A stretch of DNA of 64,000 nucleotides, taken from contig NZ_CAKKLX010000002.1 of assembly GCF_918698155.1 (NCBI RefSeq), forward strand, positions 62,001 through 126,000, written 5' to 3'. The stretch comes from Roseomonas sp. CECT 9278 (GTDB lineage Bacteria; Pseudomonadota; Alphaproteobacteria; Acetobacterales; Acetobacteraceae). The position numbers and the translations under genes are program-made. The notes beneath the pieces are model-generated. The model had not been told where the DNA came from, did not search any database, and saw only the letters and a list, made by a program, of their open reading frames with translations. Below are positions 40,429 to 49,386 of this stretch, piece by piece. The stretch's first letter is position 1. The number at the start of each line of letters is the position of its first letter.

Positions 40429-41376
40429 ATGCCGGCGTCACCGCGCCAGGTCCTGCCCGAAGGCTGGCTGCGGTCGGTCGCGATGACGCTGGGCTTCGGC
40501 CTGGTCGTCGCCGGCGGGCTGGCGGACCAGGGCACCCTGTTTCCCTTCCTGGTCATCGGCGTGGCGGCGCTGGGCCTGGGCACGCTGTTCCTGCTGTTCC
40601 CGCACGGGATGCACTTCGCCTTCGGGACCAGCGCCGGGCTCGCGGTCTATGCCTGCCTGTTCGCGGTGATGGGCCGCGCCGCCTTCCCCGAGGCGCCGGC
40701 GCCGGCGCGCGCCGTGGCCTTCCTGCTGCCGGTCGCGACCTTCCTGCTGGCGGTCTGGTGGCGCCGGCGATCGCTGCGCCTGGTGGCCGAGGCGGCGCAT
40801 CCCTTCGACCTGGGGCACCTGCCGCGGATGGCGCGCTGGCTGCTGCCGGTCTGGGCGGTGGGCGCCTTCTCCCTGGCGCTGCCGGTGAACCGGCTGCCGG
40901 TGTTCGAACAGGGGGTCGGGCTGGTCGGCGCGATGCTGGTCATCGCGATCATCGTCGCGGCGTCGGTCCGCGGGGTGGTTCTGCTGCTGACCGACATGGC
41001 GCTGATCACCGAGGAACTGGCGGCGCGTGCCGCGCGCATGCTGGTCCCGGTGGTGGCCTTCCTGGCCATGTACGCGATGCTGGTGATCCTGTTCGCCTGC
41101 TTCTACCGGATCGCGCAGGGGCTCTCGATGGTGCCGCTGTTCCATGGGCCGTCCGGGCCGGTGCCGCTGCCCTTCCCGGATGCGCTGTATTTCTCGCTCG
41201 TGACCCAGGCCACTGTGGGCTACGGCGATGTCACGCCACATGACGACGGCATCCGGCTGCTGGCCTCCCTGCAGGTGGTGGCGGGCCAGGTGCTGCTGCT
41301 GTTCGGCTTCGCCGAGATCATGCGGACGCGGCGCGTGCTGGCGGCGGAGGCGCCGCCGCGCCGGTCCAGCGAATGA
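40429..41376 (+). CDS. Potassium channel-type membrane protein
   Basis: A 315-residue protein with about seven to eight hydrophobic segments. The C-terminal part is a two-helix pore unit with the selectivity filter ATVGYGDVTP (about residues 262-271), flanked by a helix around LVPVVAFLAMYAMLVILFA and one around ASLQVVAGQVLLLFGFAEI. The N-terminal ~200 residues carry five or six more helices without the Arg-rich S4 of voltage sensors. No RCK/TrkA domain follows. Probably a K+ channel with an unfamiliar membrane N-domain. Confidence 0.85.
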   Translation: MPASPRQVLPEGWLRSVAMTLGFGLVVAGGLADQGTLFPFLVIGVAALGLGTLFLLFPHGMHFAFGTSAGLAVYACLFAVMGRAAFPEAPAPARAVAFLLPVATFLLAVWWRRRSLRLVAEAAHPFDLGHLPRMARWLLPVWAVGAFSLALPVNRLPVFEQGVGLVGAMLVIAIIVAASVRGVVLLLTDMALITEELAARAARMLVPVVAFLAMYAMLVILFACFYRIAQGLSMVPLFHGPSGPVPLPFPDALYFSLVTQATVGYGDVTPHDDGIRLLASLQVVAGQVLLLFGFAEIMRTRRVLAAEAPPRRSSE

Positions 41377-41542
41377 GGCCGCGGCGCGGGTGGTCCCGAC
41401 CGCGGCGGACCGCGCCGATGTGCCTGCCGGTCATCCGCCCCGGCGCCGCCGGCGGGCCATCGCAAATCAGCCCCGCGCACGGCGCCATTCCGCCGCAATC
41501 GCGGGCCAGGATGCCTTCATTGGACAAGGACGCGACACGGCA

Positions 41543-42535
41543 ATGGTGACCCCCGATTTCTGGCGCGGCCGGCGTGTCCTGGTGACCGGGGGCGCGGGCT
41601 TCCTGGGGTCCAACCTGTGCCATGCGCTGGCCGGGTTCGGCGCGCGTGTCACCGCGCTCGATGCCATGATGCCCGATGGCGGTGCCTCGGCCCGCAACCT
41701 CGAAGGGGCGGGGGTGATGCTGGTGCGCGGGGATATCCGTGACACCGAACTGCATTCGCTGTGCGAAGGCGTGGACGTGCTGTTCAACATGGCGGCGCAA
41801 ACCAGCCACATGGGCGGCCAGAAGGACCCGGTCGCCGACATCGCCATCAACGCCGTGGCGCAGGTGCGGCTGATCGGCGTGATGCGCGAAGTGGCCCCCA
41901 AGGCCGCCGTGGTGCATGCCTCGACCCGCCAGTTCTACGGCCGCCCGCGCGCCCTGCCGGTCGATGAACTGCACCCGGTCAATCCGCCCGACGCCAATGG
42001 CGTGTCGAAATGGGCGGGCGAGCAGTACTGGCTGCTGGAACAGCGCGTCCATCACCGCCCGGTCGTCTCGCTGCGCCTGACCAATTGCTACGGCCCGCGC
42101 CTGCGCATCCGCGATGCGCGCCAGACCTTCCTGGGCATCTGGATCCGCCGCGTGCTGGAAAACGAGCCCTTCGAGGTCTGGGGCGGCGCGCAATTGCGCG
42201 ACCTGACCTATGTGGAGGACGTCACCGACGCCTTCCTGGTCTCGGCCGAAAAAGCCGCGGAACCAGGGCTTTCGGGTCAGGTGTTCAACCTTGGCGGCAG
42301 TCCGCCAACCTCGCTGATCGACCTGGCGAACCGCCTGATCGCCGCCAACAACGGCACCGGGTCGTTCGAACTCCGGGAATTCCCCGCCGACCGCGCGCCG
42401 ATCGACATCGGCTCCTACGCCGCCGACGACACCGCCTTCCGAAACGCTTCAGGCTGGGCGCCGAAGGTGGACCTCGATGAGGGGTTGCGACGCTCCCTCG
42501 CGTGGTATCGTCCCCGTCTGTCCGACTACCTGTAA
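41543..42535 (+). CDS. NAD-dependent nucleotide-sugar epimerase/dehydratase
   Basis: A 330-residue extended short-chain dehydrogenase. The nucleotide motif is VLVTGGAGFLGSNL. NMAAQTSHMGGQKDP and RLTNCYGPRLRIRDARQTF are family segments, and RDLTYVEDVTDAFL is the late sugar-binding region. The usual catalytic YxxxK is here NGVSKW, so the Tyr is replaced by Asn; Tyr or another residue nearby may substitute. It precedes the DegT aminotransferase by 11 nt, so the pair probably makes an amino- or deoxysugar for a surface glycan. Confidence 0.87.
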   Translation: MVTPDFWRGRRVLVTGGAGFLGSNLCHALAGFGARVTALDAMMPDGGASARNLEGAGVMLVRGDIRDTELHSLCEGVDVLFNMAAQTSHMGGQKDPVADIAINAVAQVRLIGVMREVAPKAAVVHASTRQFYGRPRALPVDELHPVNPPDANGVSKWAGEQYWLLEQRVHHRPVVSLRLTNCYGPRLRIRDARQTFLGIWIRRVLENEPFEVWGGAQLRDLTYVEDVTDAFLVSAEKAAEPGLSGQVFNLGGSPPTSLIDLANRLIAANNGTGSFELREFPADRAPIDIGSYAADDTAFRNASGWAPKVDLDEGLRRSLAWYRPRLSDYL

Positions 42536-42546
42536 GGCATCCCGCC

Positions 42547-43683
42547 ATGAACGCGCCCACCCTCGTCATGATCCCCCAGGCCGACCCCGGCGCCGGCTAC
42601 CGCGCCCAGAAGGCCGAGATCGACGCCGCCGTCGCGCGCGCGCTCGACAGCGGCTGGTACATCCTCGGCAAGGAGGGCGCCGCCTTCGAGGCCGAATTCG
42701 CCGCCTGGCTCGGCGCCGGCCAGCACGCCGTCGGTTGCGCCAACGGCACCGATGCGCTCGCACTGGTGCTGCGCGGCCTGGGCATCGGCCCGGGCATGTC
42801 CGTCGCCACCGTCTCGCACACCGCCGTCGCCACCGTCGCGGCGATCGAGATGGTGGGCGCCACCCCCCTGCTGCTCGACATCGACCCCGACACCTACACC
42901 ATGGACCCGGACGAGCTCGCCAGCGTGCTCGACCACCCGCCGCCGGGCCTGCCGCCGCTGCGCGCGGTGATCGCCGTGCACATCTATGGCCAGGCCTGCG
43001 ACCTCGGCCCGATGCTGGACGCCTGCAACGCCCGCGGCATCCCGCTGATCGAGGATTGCGCCCAGTGCCACGGCGCAACACTCGATGGCCGGATGCTCGG
43101 CACCATCGGCACCGCCGCGGCCTATTCCCTGTATCCGACGAAGAACCTCGGCGCGCTGGGCGATGGCGGCGTGCTGTCCACCGCCGATGCGGAGCTGGCC
43201 GAACGCATCGCCGCCATCCGCCAGTATGGCTGGCGCGAGCGCTACATCAGCAGCCTGGTCGGCATCAATTCGCGCCTCGATGAGATCCAGGCTGCGATCC
43301 TGCGCGTGAAGCTCACCGCGCTCGATGCCGGCAACGCACGGCGCCGTGCAATCGCCGGCGCCTATGACGCGGCGCTGGCCGGCTCCTCGCTCGCCCCCCC
43401 GCACCGCCGCCCCGGCGCCGAGCACGTGTTCCACCAATACGTCCTGCGCACCGAGGACCGCACCGCCATCCAGGCGCAACTCAAGGCCCACGGCGTCGGC
43501 ACCGGCATCCACTACCCGGTGCCGGTCCACCTGCAATCCGCCTACAAGGACCGCACGCCCCTCGGCCCCGCCGGCTGCGCCGAGACCGCGAAGGCGGCAG
43601 GCGAAGTCCTCAGCCTGCCGATGTACCCCGAACTGACGGACGCGCAGGTGGAGCGCATCTGCGAGGCACTGCGCGGGCTGTGA
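42547..43683 (+). CDS. DegT/DnrJ/EryC1/StrS family sugar aminotransferase
   Basis: A 378-residue PLP enzyme. VGCANGTDALALVLRGLGI binds the cofactor phosphate, PLIEDCAQCHGA carries the Asp that contacts PLP, and SLYPTKNLGALGDGG contains the Lys that forms the internal aldimine. The late segment GTGIHYPVPVHLQSAYKD is typical of the family. It aminates a keto-sugar nucleotide; the preceding epimerase gene supports this. A double-hairpin repeat follows the stop. Confidence 0.93.
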   Translation: MNAPTLVMIPQADPGAGYRAQKAEIDAAVARALDSGWYILGKEGAAFEAEFAAWLGAGQHAVGCANGTDALALVLRGLGIGPGMSVATVSHTAVATVAAIEMVGATPLLLDIDPDTYTMDPDELASVLDHPPPGLPPLRAVIAVHIYGQACDLGPMLDACNARGIPLIEDCAQCHGATLDGRMLGTIGTAAAYSLYPTKNLGALGDGGVLSTADAELAERIAAIRQYGWRERYISSLVGINSRLDEIQAAILRVKLTALDAGNARRRAIAGAYDAALAGSSLAPPHRRPGAEHVFHQYVLRTEDRTAIQAQLKAHGVGTGIHYPVPVHLQSAYKDRTPLGPAGCAETAKAAGEVLSLPMYPELTDAQVERICEALRGL

Positions 43684-43692
43684 GGGCGCGGC

Positions 43693-43746
43693 GGGGAGGG
43701 CTTGGCCCTCCCCGGACCCCTCCCACCAAGGGCTTAAGGCCCTTGG
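43693..43746 (+). repeat. Double-hairpin intergenic repeat, copy C
   Basis: Hairpin one GGGGAGGGC / GCCCTCCCC (43693-43713, 3-nt loop), then CTCCCACCA and hairpin two CCAAGGGC / GCCCTTGG (43726-43746). It follows the aminotransferase stop by 9 nt, in the same orientation as copies A and B, and here lies between convergent genes. Confidence 0.75.
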
Positions 43747-43773
43747 ATCCCTCAACGCCCCCGCCGCGCCCCG

Positions 43774-44772
43774 TCACGCCGCCGCGCGCCGCCCCCAGTT
43801 TGCGTTCACCAGTGGCGATCCGGCGCTCAGGCGCGCCCGCGCTGCCGCGTATTCGCTGGCCAGCCGGTCCACCAGCGCCGCGGCCGGCACCACCGCGTCG
43901 ATCCCGCCGACCGACTGCCCTGCGCCCCAGATGTCCTTCCACTTCCGCTTGCGGTCGGTGCCGAAGTTCATCTGCGACCCTTCCACTCCCGCCAGGTTGT
44001 CGGGATCGAGCCCGGCATTGCGCAGCGAGGGCTTCAGGTAGTTGCCGTGCACGCCGGTGATCAGGTTGGTGTAGACGATGTCCCCGGCGGCGCTCTCGAC
44101 GATCATGCGCTTGTAATCCTCGACCGCGCGGGCTTCCTCGGTCGCGATGAAGGCGCTGCCCATATAGGCGAAGTCCGCGCCCATCGCCTCGGCGGCCAGG
44201 ATGCTCCGGCCATGCGCGATGGCGCCCGACAGCGCGATCGGCCCGTCGAACCAGGCGCGGGTTTCCTGCACCAGGGCGAAGGGCGATTGCGCGCCCGCAT
44301 GGCCGCCCGCCCCGGCCGCCACCAGCACCAGGCCATCGGCGCCCTTGTCGATGGCGCTGTGCGCGAAGCGCTGGTTGATCACGTCATGGATGGTGAAGCC
44401 GCCATAGGAATGGATGGCGTCATTCACCTCCGGCCGCGCGCCCAGGCTGGTGATGATCAGCGGCACCTGGTGCTTCACGCACAGCGCCAAATCCTGCTCC
44501 AGCCGGTCGTTCGACCGGTGCACGATCAGGTTGATGGCGAAGGGGGCCGCGGGCCGGTCCGGATGCGCGGCATCGTGCGCGGCGAGGCGTTCCTTGATCT
44601 CGGCCAGCCATTCATCCAGCTGTTCGACCGGCCGGGCATTCAGCGACGGCATCGACCCGATCACGCCCGCGGTGCATTGCGCGACCACCAGGTCGGGCAC
44701 CGAGATGATGAACAGCGGCGACCCGATCAGCGGCAGGCGCAGCCGCCCCTTCAGGCTCTCGATCAGCGACAT
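43774..44772 (-). CDS. Nitronate monooxygenase
   Basis: A 332-residue FMN enzyme of the 2-nitropropane dioxygenase family. LPLIGSPLFIISVPDLVVAQ begins the TIM barrel. The phosphate-binding segments are VLVAAGAGGHAGAQSPFALV, with the His of the family's GGHxG motif, and GADFAYMGSAFIATEEA. It oxidises alkyl nitronates such as propionate-3-nitronate, or may be a related flavin reductase (FabK-like). The late VEGSQMNFGTDRKRKWKDIW is typical of this subgroup. It has its own unit and diverges from the PEPC-like gene. Confidence 0.88.
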   Translation of the reverse strand: MSLIESLKGRLRLPLIGSPLFIISVPDLVVAQCTAGVIGSMPSLNARPVEQLDEWLAEIKERLAAHDAAHPDRPAAPFAINLIVHRSNDRLEQDLALCVKHQVPLIITSLGARPEVNDAIHSYGGFTIHDVINQRFAHSAIDKGADGLVLVAAGAGGHAGAQSPFALVQETRAWFDGPIALSGAIAHGRSILAAEAMGADFAYMGSAFIATEEARAVEDYKRMIVESAAGDIVYTNLITGVHGNYLKPSLRNAGLDPDNLAGVEGSQMNFGTDRKRKWKDIWGAGQSVGGIDAVVPAAALVDRLASEYAAARARLSAGSPLVNANWGRRAAA

Positions 44773-45011
44773 GCGGTCTCCCCCGTGGCGTCCTGGCGCA
44801 ACCCTCGCCCGCCCTGCCGCCTTCTGTCGAGACTCGCGCGGGCGGATCGGTGGCCCCGCGAGCTCCGCCGCGCTGGGCCAGGCTCCCGTGCGGAACGCCG
44901 TGCCGGCCGGCGCCGCGCGGCGACACCGCCGCCTCGCGCCCCCGTGGCCGACGCCGCGGCGCCGCGATTTCGTGCTGGCGCCCGGGCACTTCGCAAGTGC
45001 AGCATGACGCC

Positions 45012-47780
45012 ATGGACGATGCCGCCGCCCCTCCGGACCTGCTCGCCCGCCTGCGCCTCGCGCGGCAGGCCTCCGCTGCCGACCCCTTCGGCGATCCCGT
45101 GCTGCTGGTCGCGCTCGACATCAGCCGCGCGATGGATGAAGGGCGGGTCACGCTGGACCACCTGGCGGCGCTGATCGCCGGCCTGGCGCGGGATGCGGCG
45201 GCGGATCGCGCGGCGCGGCTGGCCGGCTATGTCGGGATTGGCGACGACGCGGCGGCGCTGGCGCGGCTCGCCGCACGCCTGGTGCGCCCCGACCCCGAGG
45301 ACAGCCCGGTGCCCTTCGCCGCCTTCCGCGACGCGGTGGAACGCGCGCGCTTCGCCGCCGTCTTCACCGCCCATCCGACCTTCTCGCTGCCGCTCGCGAC
45401 CTCGACCGCGCTGGCCGAGGCGGCGTCGGGCAGCGCGCTGCCGGATGGCCTGTCGCATCGTCCGGCGCCGGTCACGCTGGCGCAGGAATTCGACCAGGCG
45501 GCGGCCGCGATCGCGCGCGGGCGCGACGCGCTGGACGACCTGTCCGCCGCGCTGTTCGACGCCGGCCGGGCGGTGTGGGGCGAACGCGCGCTGGCGCTGC
45601 TGCCGCGCCCGGTCATCCTGTCCAGCTGGGTCGGCTACGACACGGATGGGCGCACCGACATCGGCTGGCAGGACACGCTGCGGCTGCGGCTGCGCATGAA
45701 GCGCCTGCAACTGGACCGGCTGGCGGATCGCCTCGAACCGCTGGGCGACTGCGCCGCGCCCATCGTGGCGCGGGCGCGCGAGGCCGCTGCCATGGTCGCC
45801 GCGCAGGAAGCCGCCGCGCCCGAGAAGACCGACGCCGCCGCCGTGCAGGATTTCGCCCGCCGCATGGTGGATGGGCGCGATACCGCGTTGACCGCGCCCG
45901 ACCCGCTGGTCGCGCTGTTCGCGCAGGCGATCGAGGCCGCGCCCGACGGCGCCACGCGCCAGGCGCTGGCGGTGCAGCGCGCGGGGCTGGTCGCGCATGG
46001 GCTGGCGCTGGCGCATACCCATGTCCGGCTGAACGCCGCGCAGGTGCATAATGCGCTGCGCCAGCGCCTGGGCATCGCCGCCGCGCCGGAGGACCGCGCG
46101 GCGCGGCGCGGGCTGCTGGCCCAGGTCAATGCCGCGCTGGGCGAGGTAGCGCCGATGCCGGTCGATTACGGCGCGCTGCTGGCCGAACAGGCCTCCGCCG
46201 TGCGGCTGATGATGACCATCGCGCAGATGCTCAAGCATATCGACGCCAGCCAGAAGGTGCGCTTCCTGATCGCCGAGACCGAGACCGGCTACACGCTGCT
46301 GGCCGCGCTGTGGCTGGCCAGGCGCCTGGGCATCGCCGAGCGCATCGAGATCTCCCCGCTGTTCGAGACGGCGGACGCGCTGGAACGCGGCGAGCGCGTG
46401 CTGGAAGAAGCCCTGCGTTCCCCGCATTACCGCGACTATCTGCGGGCCCATGGCCGGCTCTGCCTGCAATTCGGCTATTCCGATTCGGGGCGCTATGTCG
46501 GGCAGCCGGCGGCGTCCTACCTGGCGGAGCGGCTGAAGATCCGGCTGTCGGAGTTGCTGCGCCGCCACGGGCTCGATGGCATCGAACTGGTGCTGTTCGA
46601 CACCCATGGCGAGAGCATCGGCCGCGGCGGGCATCCGGACAGCCTGGCGGACCGCTTCGCCTACCTCTCGCCGCCCGCCGCGCGCGCGGCGCTGGCGGCG
46701 GCCGACCTGCCGCTGCGCGAGGAGACCGCCTTCCAGGGATCCGATGGCTACATGCTGTTCGGCACGGCCGCGCTGGCGCGCGCCACCGTCGCGCGCATCG
46801 CCGAACACGCCTTCGGCGGGCCGGCGCCCGACCCCGACCCGATCTATGCCGAGGCCGATTGGGCGACCGATTTCTTCGCCACCGCGCGGCGCGAAATGGC
46901 CGCGCTGGTCGAGGACCCGGGCTATGCCGCGCTGCTCGGCGCCTTCGGCCCGGGCCTGCTCGACAAGACCGGCTCGCGCCCGGCGGCGCGGCAATCGGAT
47001 ACCGGCGGGCCGGCGCGGATCAGCCATCCGTCGCAACTGCGCGCCATCCCGAACAACGCGATCCTGCACCAGATGGGCTGGCTCGCGAACACGCTGCACG
47101 GGTTGGGCGCGGCGGCGGCGGCCAATCCGGACGCCTTCGCCGACATGCTGGCGCGATCGCCGCGCTTCGCCCGCGCCATGGCGATGGCGGCGCGCGCGGC
47201 GGCGTGTTCGGACCTGGGCGTGTTGCGCGCCGCGGTGGACATGCTGGACCCATCGCCCTGGCTCGACCGCGCCGGCTTCACGAAGCGGCCCGGCCGGCGG
47301 GAGGCGCTGACGGCGGTTGCCAGCGCGCTGGAACGGCTCGACCTGTCGCCCGCCACGCGCCGGATGTTCCGCCGCCTGCAGGCCGACCACCAGGCGTTGC
47401 GCGCGGCCTGGCCGGACCTGCCCGAGATGCCCGACCGCCTGGTGCTGGTGCATGCGGTGCGGCTGTGCCTGGTGCAGCGGCTATGGCTGCTGGCGGTGGC
47501 GCTGCCCGAATTCAGCCCGCGCCATGGCGCAACGCGCGACAGCCTGATCGCCCGGCTGCTGCAGCTGGACGTGCCGCCGGTGCTGGAGCTGCTCGGGCAG
47601 ATCTTCCCCGCCGCGCCCGACCCGGCGACGGGCCTGGACTTCGCCGAACCCGCCGCCCCGCGCGAAGGCGCGTCCTATGCTGCCGAGCACGCCGCCATCC
47701 TGGCCCCGATGGCGCGCTGCTTCGCGCTGGTGCGCGAATGCTCGGCGGTGGTCAGCCACGAGGTCGGCGCCTTCGGCTGA
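45012..47780 (+). CDS. Phosphoenolpyruvate carboxylase homologue with altered active site
   Basis: A 922-residue protein clearly related to PEP carboxylase along its length: VFTAHPTF (His121), ISPLFETADAL, FGYSDSGRYVGQ, ESIGRGG, GSRPAARQ and LRAIPNNAI. Several residues essential in the E. coli enzyme differ. Lys546 of GYSDSAKDAG is Arg494; His579 and Arg581 of LFHGRGG are Asp530 and His532; the GGDRDGNP loop is GYDTDGRTD; and the C-terminal MRNTG end is missing. His138 and Arg587 equivalents (His121, Arg538) remain. It may be a pseudo-enzyme or have new chemistry. Start chosen at the first in-frame ATG giving the family N terminus. Confidence 0.85.
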   Translation: MDDAAAPPDLLARLRLARQASAADPFGDPVLLVALDISRAMDEGRVTLDHLAALIAGLARDAAADRAARLAGYVGIGDDAAALARLAARLVRPDPEDSPVPFAAFRDAVERARFAAVFTAHPTFSLPLATSTALAEAASGSALPDGLSHRPAPVTLAQEFDQAAAAIARGRDALDDLSAALFDAGRAVWGERALALLPRPVILSSWVGYDTDGRTDIGWQDTLRLRLRMKRLQLDRLADRLEPLGDCAAPIVARAREAAAMVAAQEAAAPEKTDAAAVQDFARRMVDGRDTALTAPDPLVALFAQAIEAAPDGATRQALAVQRAGLVAHGLALAHTHVRLNAAQVHNALRQRLGIAAAPEDRAARRGLLAQVNAALGEVAPMPVDYGALLAEQASAVRLMMTIAQMLKHIDASQKVRFLIAETETGYTLLAALWLARRLGIAERIEISPLFETADALERGERVLEEALRSPHYRDYLRAHGRLCLQFGYSDSGRYVGQPAASYLAERLKIRLSELLRRHGLDGIELVLFDTHGESIGRGGHPDSLADRFAYLSPPAARAALAAADLPLREETAFQGSDGYMLFGTAALARATVARIAEHAFGGPAPDPDPIYAEADWATDFFATARREMAALVEDPGYAALLGAFGPGLLDKTGSRPAARQSDTGGPARISHPSQLRAIPNNAILHQMGWLANTLHGLGAAAAANPDAFADMLARSPRFARAMAMAARAAACSDLGVLRAAVDMLDPSPWLDRAGFTKRPGRREALTAVASALERLDLSPATRRMFRRLQADHQALRAAWPDLPEMPDRLVLVHAVRLCLVQRLWLLAVALPEFSPRHGATRDSLIARLLQLDVPPVLELLGQIFPAAPDPATGLDFAEPAAPREGASYAAEHAAILAPMARCFALVRECSAVVSHEVGAFG

Positions 47781-47861
47781 TGGCGCCGGCCGGCAGCATG
47801 ACGCACTGGCCGTGAACGGTTTCGGCGCGCGCTGGCGCCCGGCCGTGGCAGCAAGGGCGCG

Positions 47862-48539
47862 ATGATCGCGCGCCTGCTGGTCCTGCTCTCGCTGCTTGTC
47901 GCGGCACTGCCTGGCGCGGCGCAGCAGCCCTGCCCGGCGCGGCGCAACGTCGATTGCGCCGGCGCCGCGCGCGCGGTGGACGCCGCCATCGCGGCCGATC
48001 CCTGGCTGGCCATCCTGGACCAGGCGCAGCGCATGCGCCTGGCTGAACTAATGCCGCTGCTGGGGGCGGATGGCGCGGCGGAACTGGCCGTCCAGCAGGC
48101 CGCCTGGCGGCGCAGCCTGTCGCGCGACCTGTTCTTCCACCCCGATGGCACGCTGGACGCGCCCGACCCGCGCGGCGCGCTGCGCGGGGCGATGGAATAC
48201 CGCCTGGCGGGGCTGATGCGCATCGCGCACGACCCGTCCGGCCTCGATGGCACCTGGCGCGGCGCGCAGGGCCAGGCGGTGGTCGAGCCCGCCGGCGGCG
48301 GCCGCTACCGCGTCCTGGTCAGCACCATCGACATCAATGCCCTGGCCTGGATGTGCGACTACGACGGCGAGGGCGACGGCACGTCGTTCGAGCGCCTGGA
48401 AACCCGCGACGGCGCGCTGGCGATGTGGCGCGAGGGCGCGATGCTGCGCGTGCGGATGCTGGCGCCCCGGCCGTCGGATTTCTGTGGCGCCGCCGGCAGC
48501 CTGGCCGGGCTGTTCTTTCGCGTCGGCACCGCGCCCTGA
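47862..48539 (+). CDS. Hypothetical secreted protein
   Basis: A 225-residue protein with a strong signal peptide (MIARLLVLLSLLVAALPGAAQQ). The mature part starts with CPARRNVDCAGAARAVDAAI, a Cys-containing helical region reminiscent of the LprI type, and ends with a beta-rich half (GRYRVLVSTIDINALAWMCDYDGEGDG). Four cysteines could form two disulfides. I do not recognise a family. It lies 81 nt after the PEPC-like gene and converges with the DUF3574 operon. Confidence 0.7.
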   Translation: MIARLLVLLSLLVAALPGAAQQPCPARRNVDCAGAARAVDAAIAADPWLAILDQAQRMRLAELMPLLGADGAAELAVQQAAWRRSLSRDLFFHPDGTLDAPDPRGALRGAMEYRLAGLMRIAHDPSGLDGTWRGAQGQAVVEPAGGGRYRVLVSTIDINALAWMCDYDGEGDGTSFERLETRDGALAMWREGAMLRVRMLAPRPSDFCGAAGSLAGLFFRVGTAP

Positions 48540-48959
48540 TCAGAATCCGACGCAGGCGGCGCGATAGACCGTCAGCACCGATTGGTGCCGGAAGCGCGCC
48601 TTCCAGGCCTCCTCGACCGGGCGCAGGCGCGCGCGGGCGGCGGCGGCATCGGCGCCGGGCATCACCACCACCAGCACCTTGCTCGCTTCGGCCAGGATGG
48701 TGCCGTCGGGGCGGCGCCACTGGCCGCGGCCATCGAGTGCGGTCAGCCCGTCGGGGAAGGCCGGCGTGACCGTGCCGGCGAGGAAGTCGCGCCATTCCCC
48801 CTCGGTGATCGCGGGTCCGTCGCGGCGGGATTGGCCGAAATAGGCCTCGGCGACCGTCGCCTGCGTGGTGCCCTCGGGGCAGGGCGGCGCTGGCGGCGCG
48901 CAGGCGGCGGCCAGCGCGACAAGCCCGGCCGCCGCGACGCGGGCGCCCTCAGCGCCCAA
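48540..48959 (-). CDS. DUF3574 lipoprotein (second of two paralogues)
   Basis: A 139-residue protein. The N terminus (AAAGLVALAAACAPP) ends in a lipobox. DUF3574 features are AYFGQSRRDGPAITEGEWRDF, FPDGLTALDGRGQW and ASKVLVVVMPG, ending VEEAWKARFRHQSVLTVYR. Function of the family is unknown. No ATG or GTG fits; the only sensible start is TTG at 48959, which overlaps the upstream gene by 11 nt and so would depend on translational coupling. It is the last gene of a five-gene operon. Confidence 0.75.
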   Translation of the reverse strand: MGAEGARVAAAGLVALAAACAPPAPPCPEGTTQATVAEAYFGQSRRDGPAITEGEWRDFLAGTVTPAFPDGLTALDGRGQWRRPDGTILAEASKVLVVVMPGADAAAARARLRPVEEAWKARFRHQSVLTVYRAACVGF

Positions 48960-49386
48960 GGCAGGCCGGCACCAGCCGTGCCTCGACCGGTGCGTCGGGG
49001 AAGCGGGCGGTCCAGGCGCGCACCACGCTCAGCACCGGCGCGGGCATCGGCGGCGGCGCGTCGGGGCTCCAGGCGGCGCGCACCTCGATGATGGCGTTGC
49101 GGAAACGCTGCGGGCGCGGCTGCGTGACCGGCGGTTCGTCGCGTTCGGTGACCGGCGCGCGCAGCACGGGGTCCATGATGTCGCTGCGGAAGGTGCGCCA
49201 CTGCGCCTCGGTCACGTCGTCGCCATTGGGCAGCACCAGGGCGAAGCGCAGATACGCCAGCACGCCCGGGCGCGAACCCGGCGGGCAGGGCGTGAGCGCG
49301 CCGGCCGGGCGTGCCAGTGCCATGACGCCCAGCAGCAGCGCGCCGCGGCGCACCATGGCGCGCCGCGGCGCATCCGGCGGGCGCAT
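48949..49386 (-). CDS. DUF3574-like exported protein (first of two paralogues)
   Basis: A 145-residue protein with a signal (MVRRGALLLGVMALARPAGA) and a DUF3574-like core: LRFALVLPNGDDVTEAQWRTF, FRNAIIEVRAAW, VVRAWTARFPDAPVEARLV. It shares the layout of the next gene (T-E-x-x-W-R-x-F, then a strand, then a W-x-x-R-F helix) but not close sequence. The ATG shares one base with the upstream stop (TGATG). Confidence 0.7.
   Translation of the reverse strand: MRPPDAPRRAMVRRGALLLGVMALARPAGALTPCPPGSRPGVLAYLRFALVLPNGDDVTEAQWRTFRSDIMDPVLRAPVTERDEPPVTQPRPQRFRNAIIEVRAAWSPDAPPPMPAPVLSVVRAWTARFPDAPVEARLVPACLGR

Noticed and set aside
44763-47453. A ~900-codon minus-strand frame opposite the PEPC-like gene
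   Set aside because: Same reason: low-complexity antisense shadow of a conserved protein.
48949-49386. The two DUF3574-like genes as one gene broken by a frameshift
   Set aside because: Each has its own signal peptide or lipobox and full-length core; they are paralogues in series, not halves.
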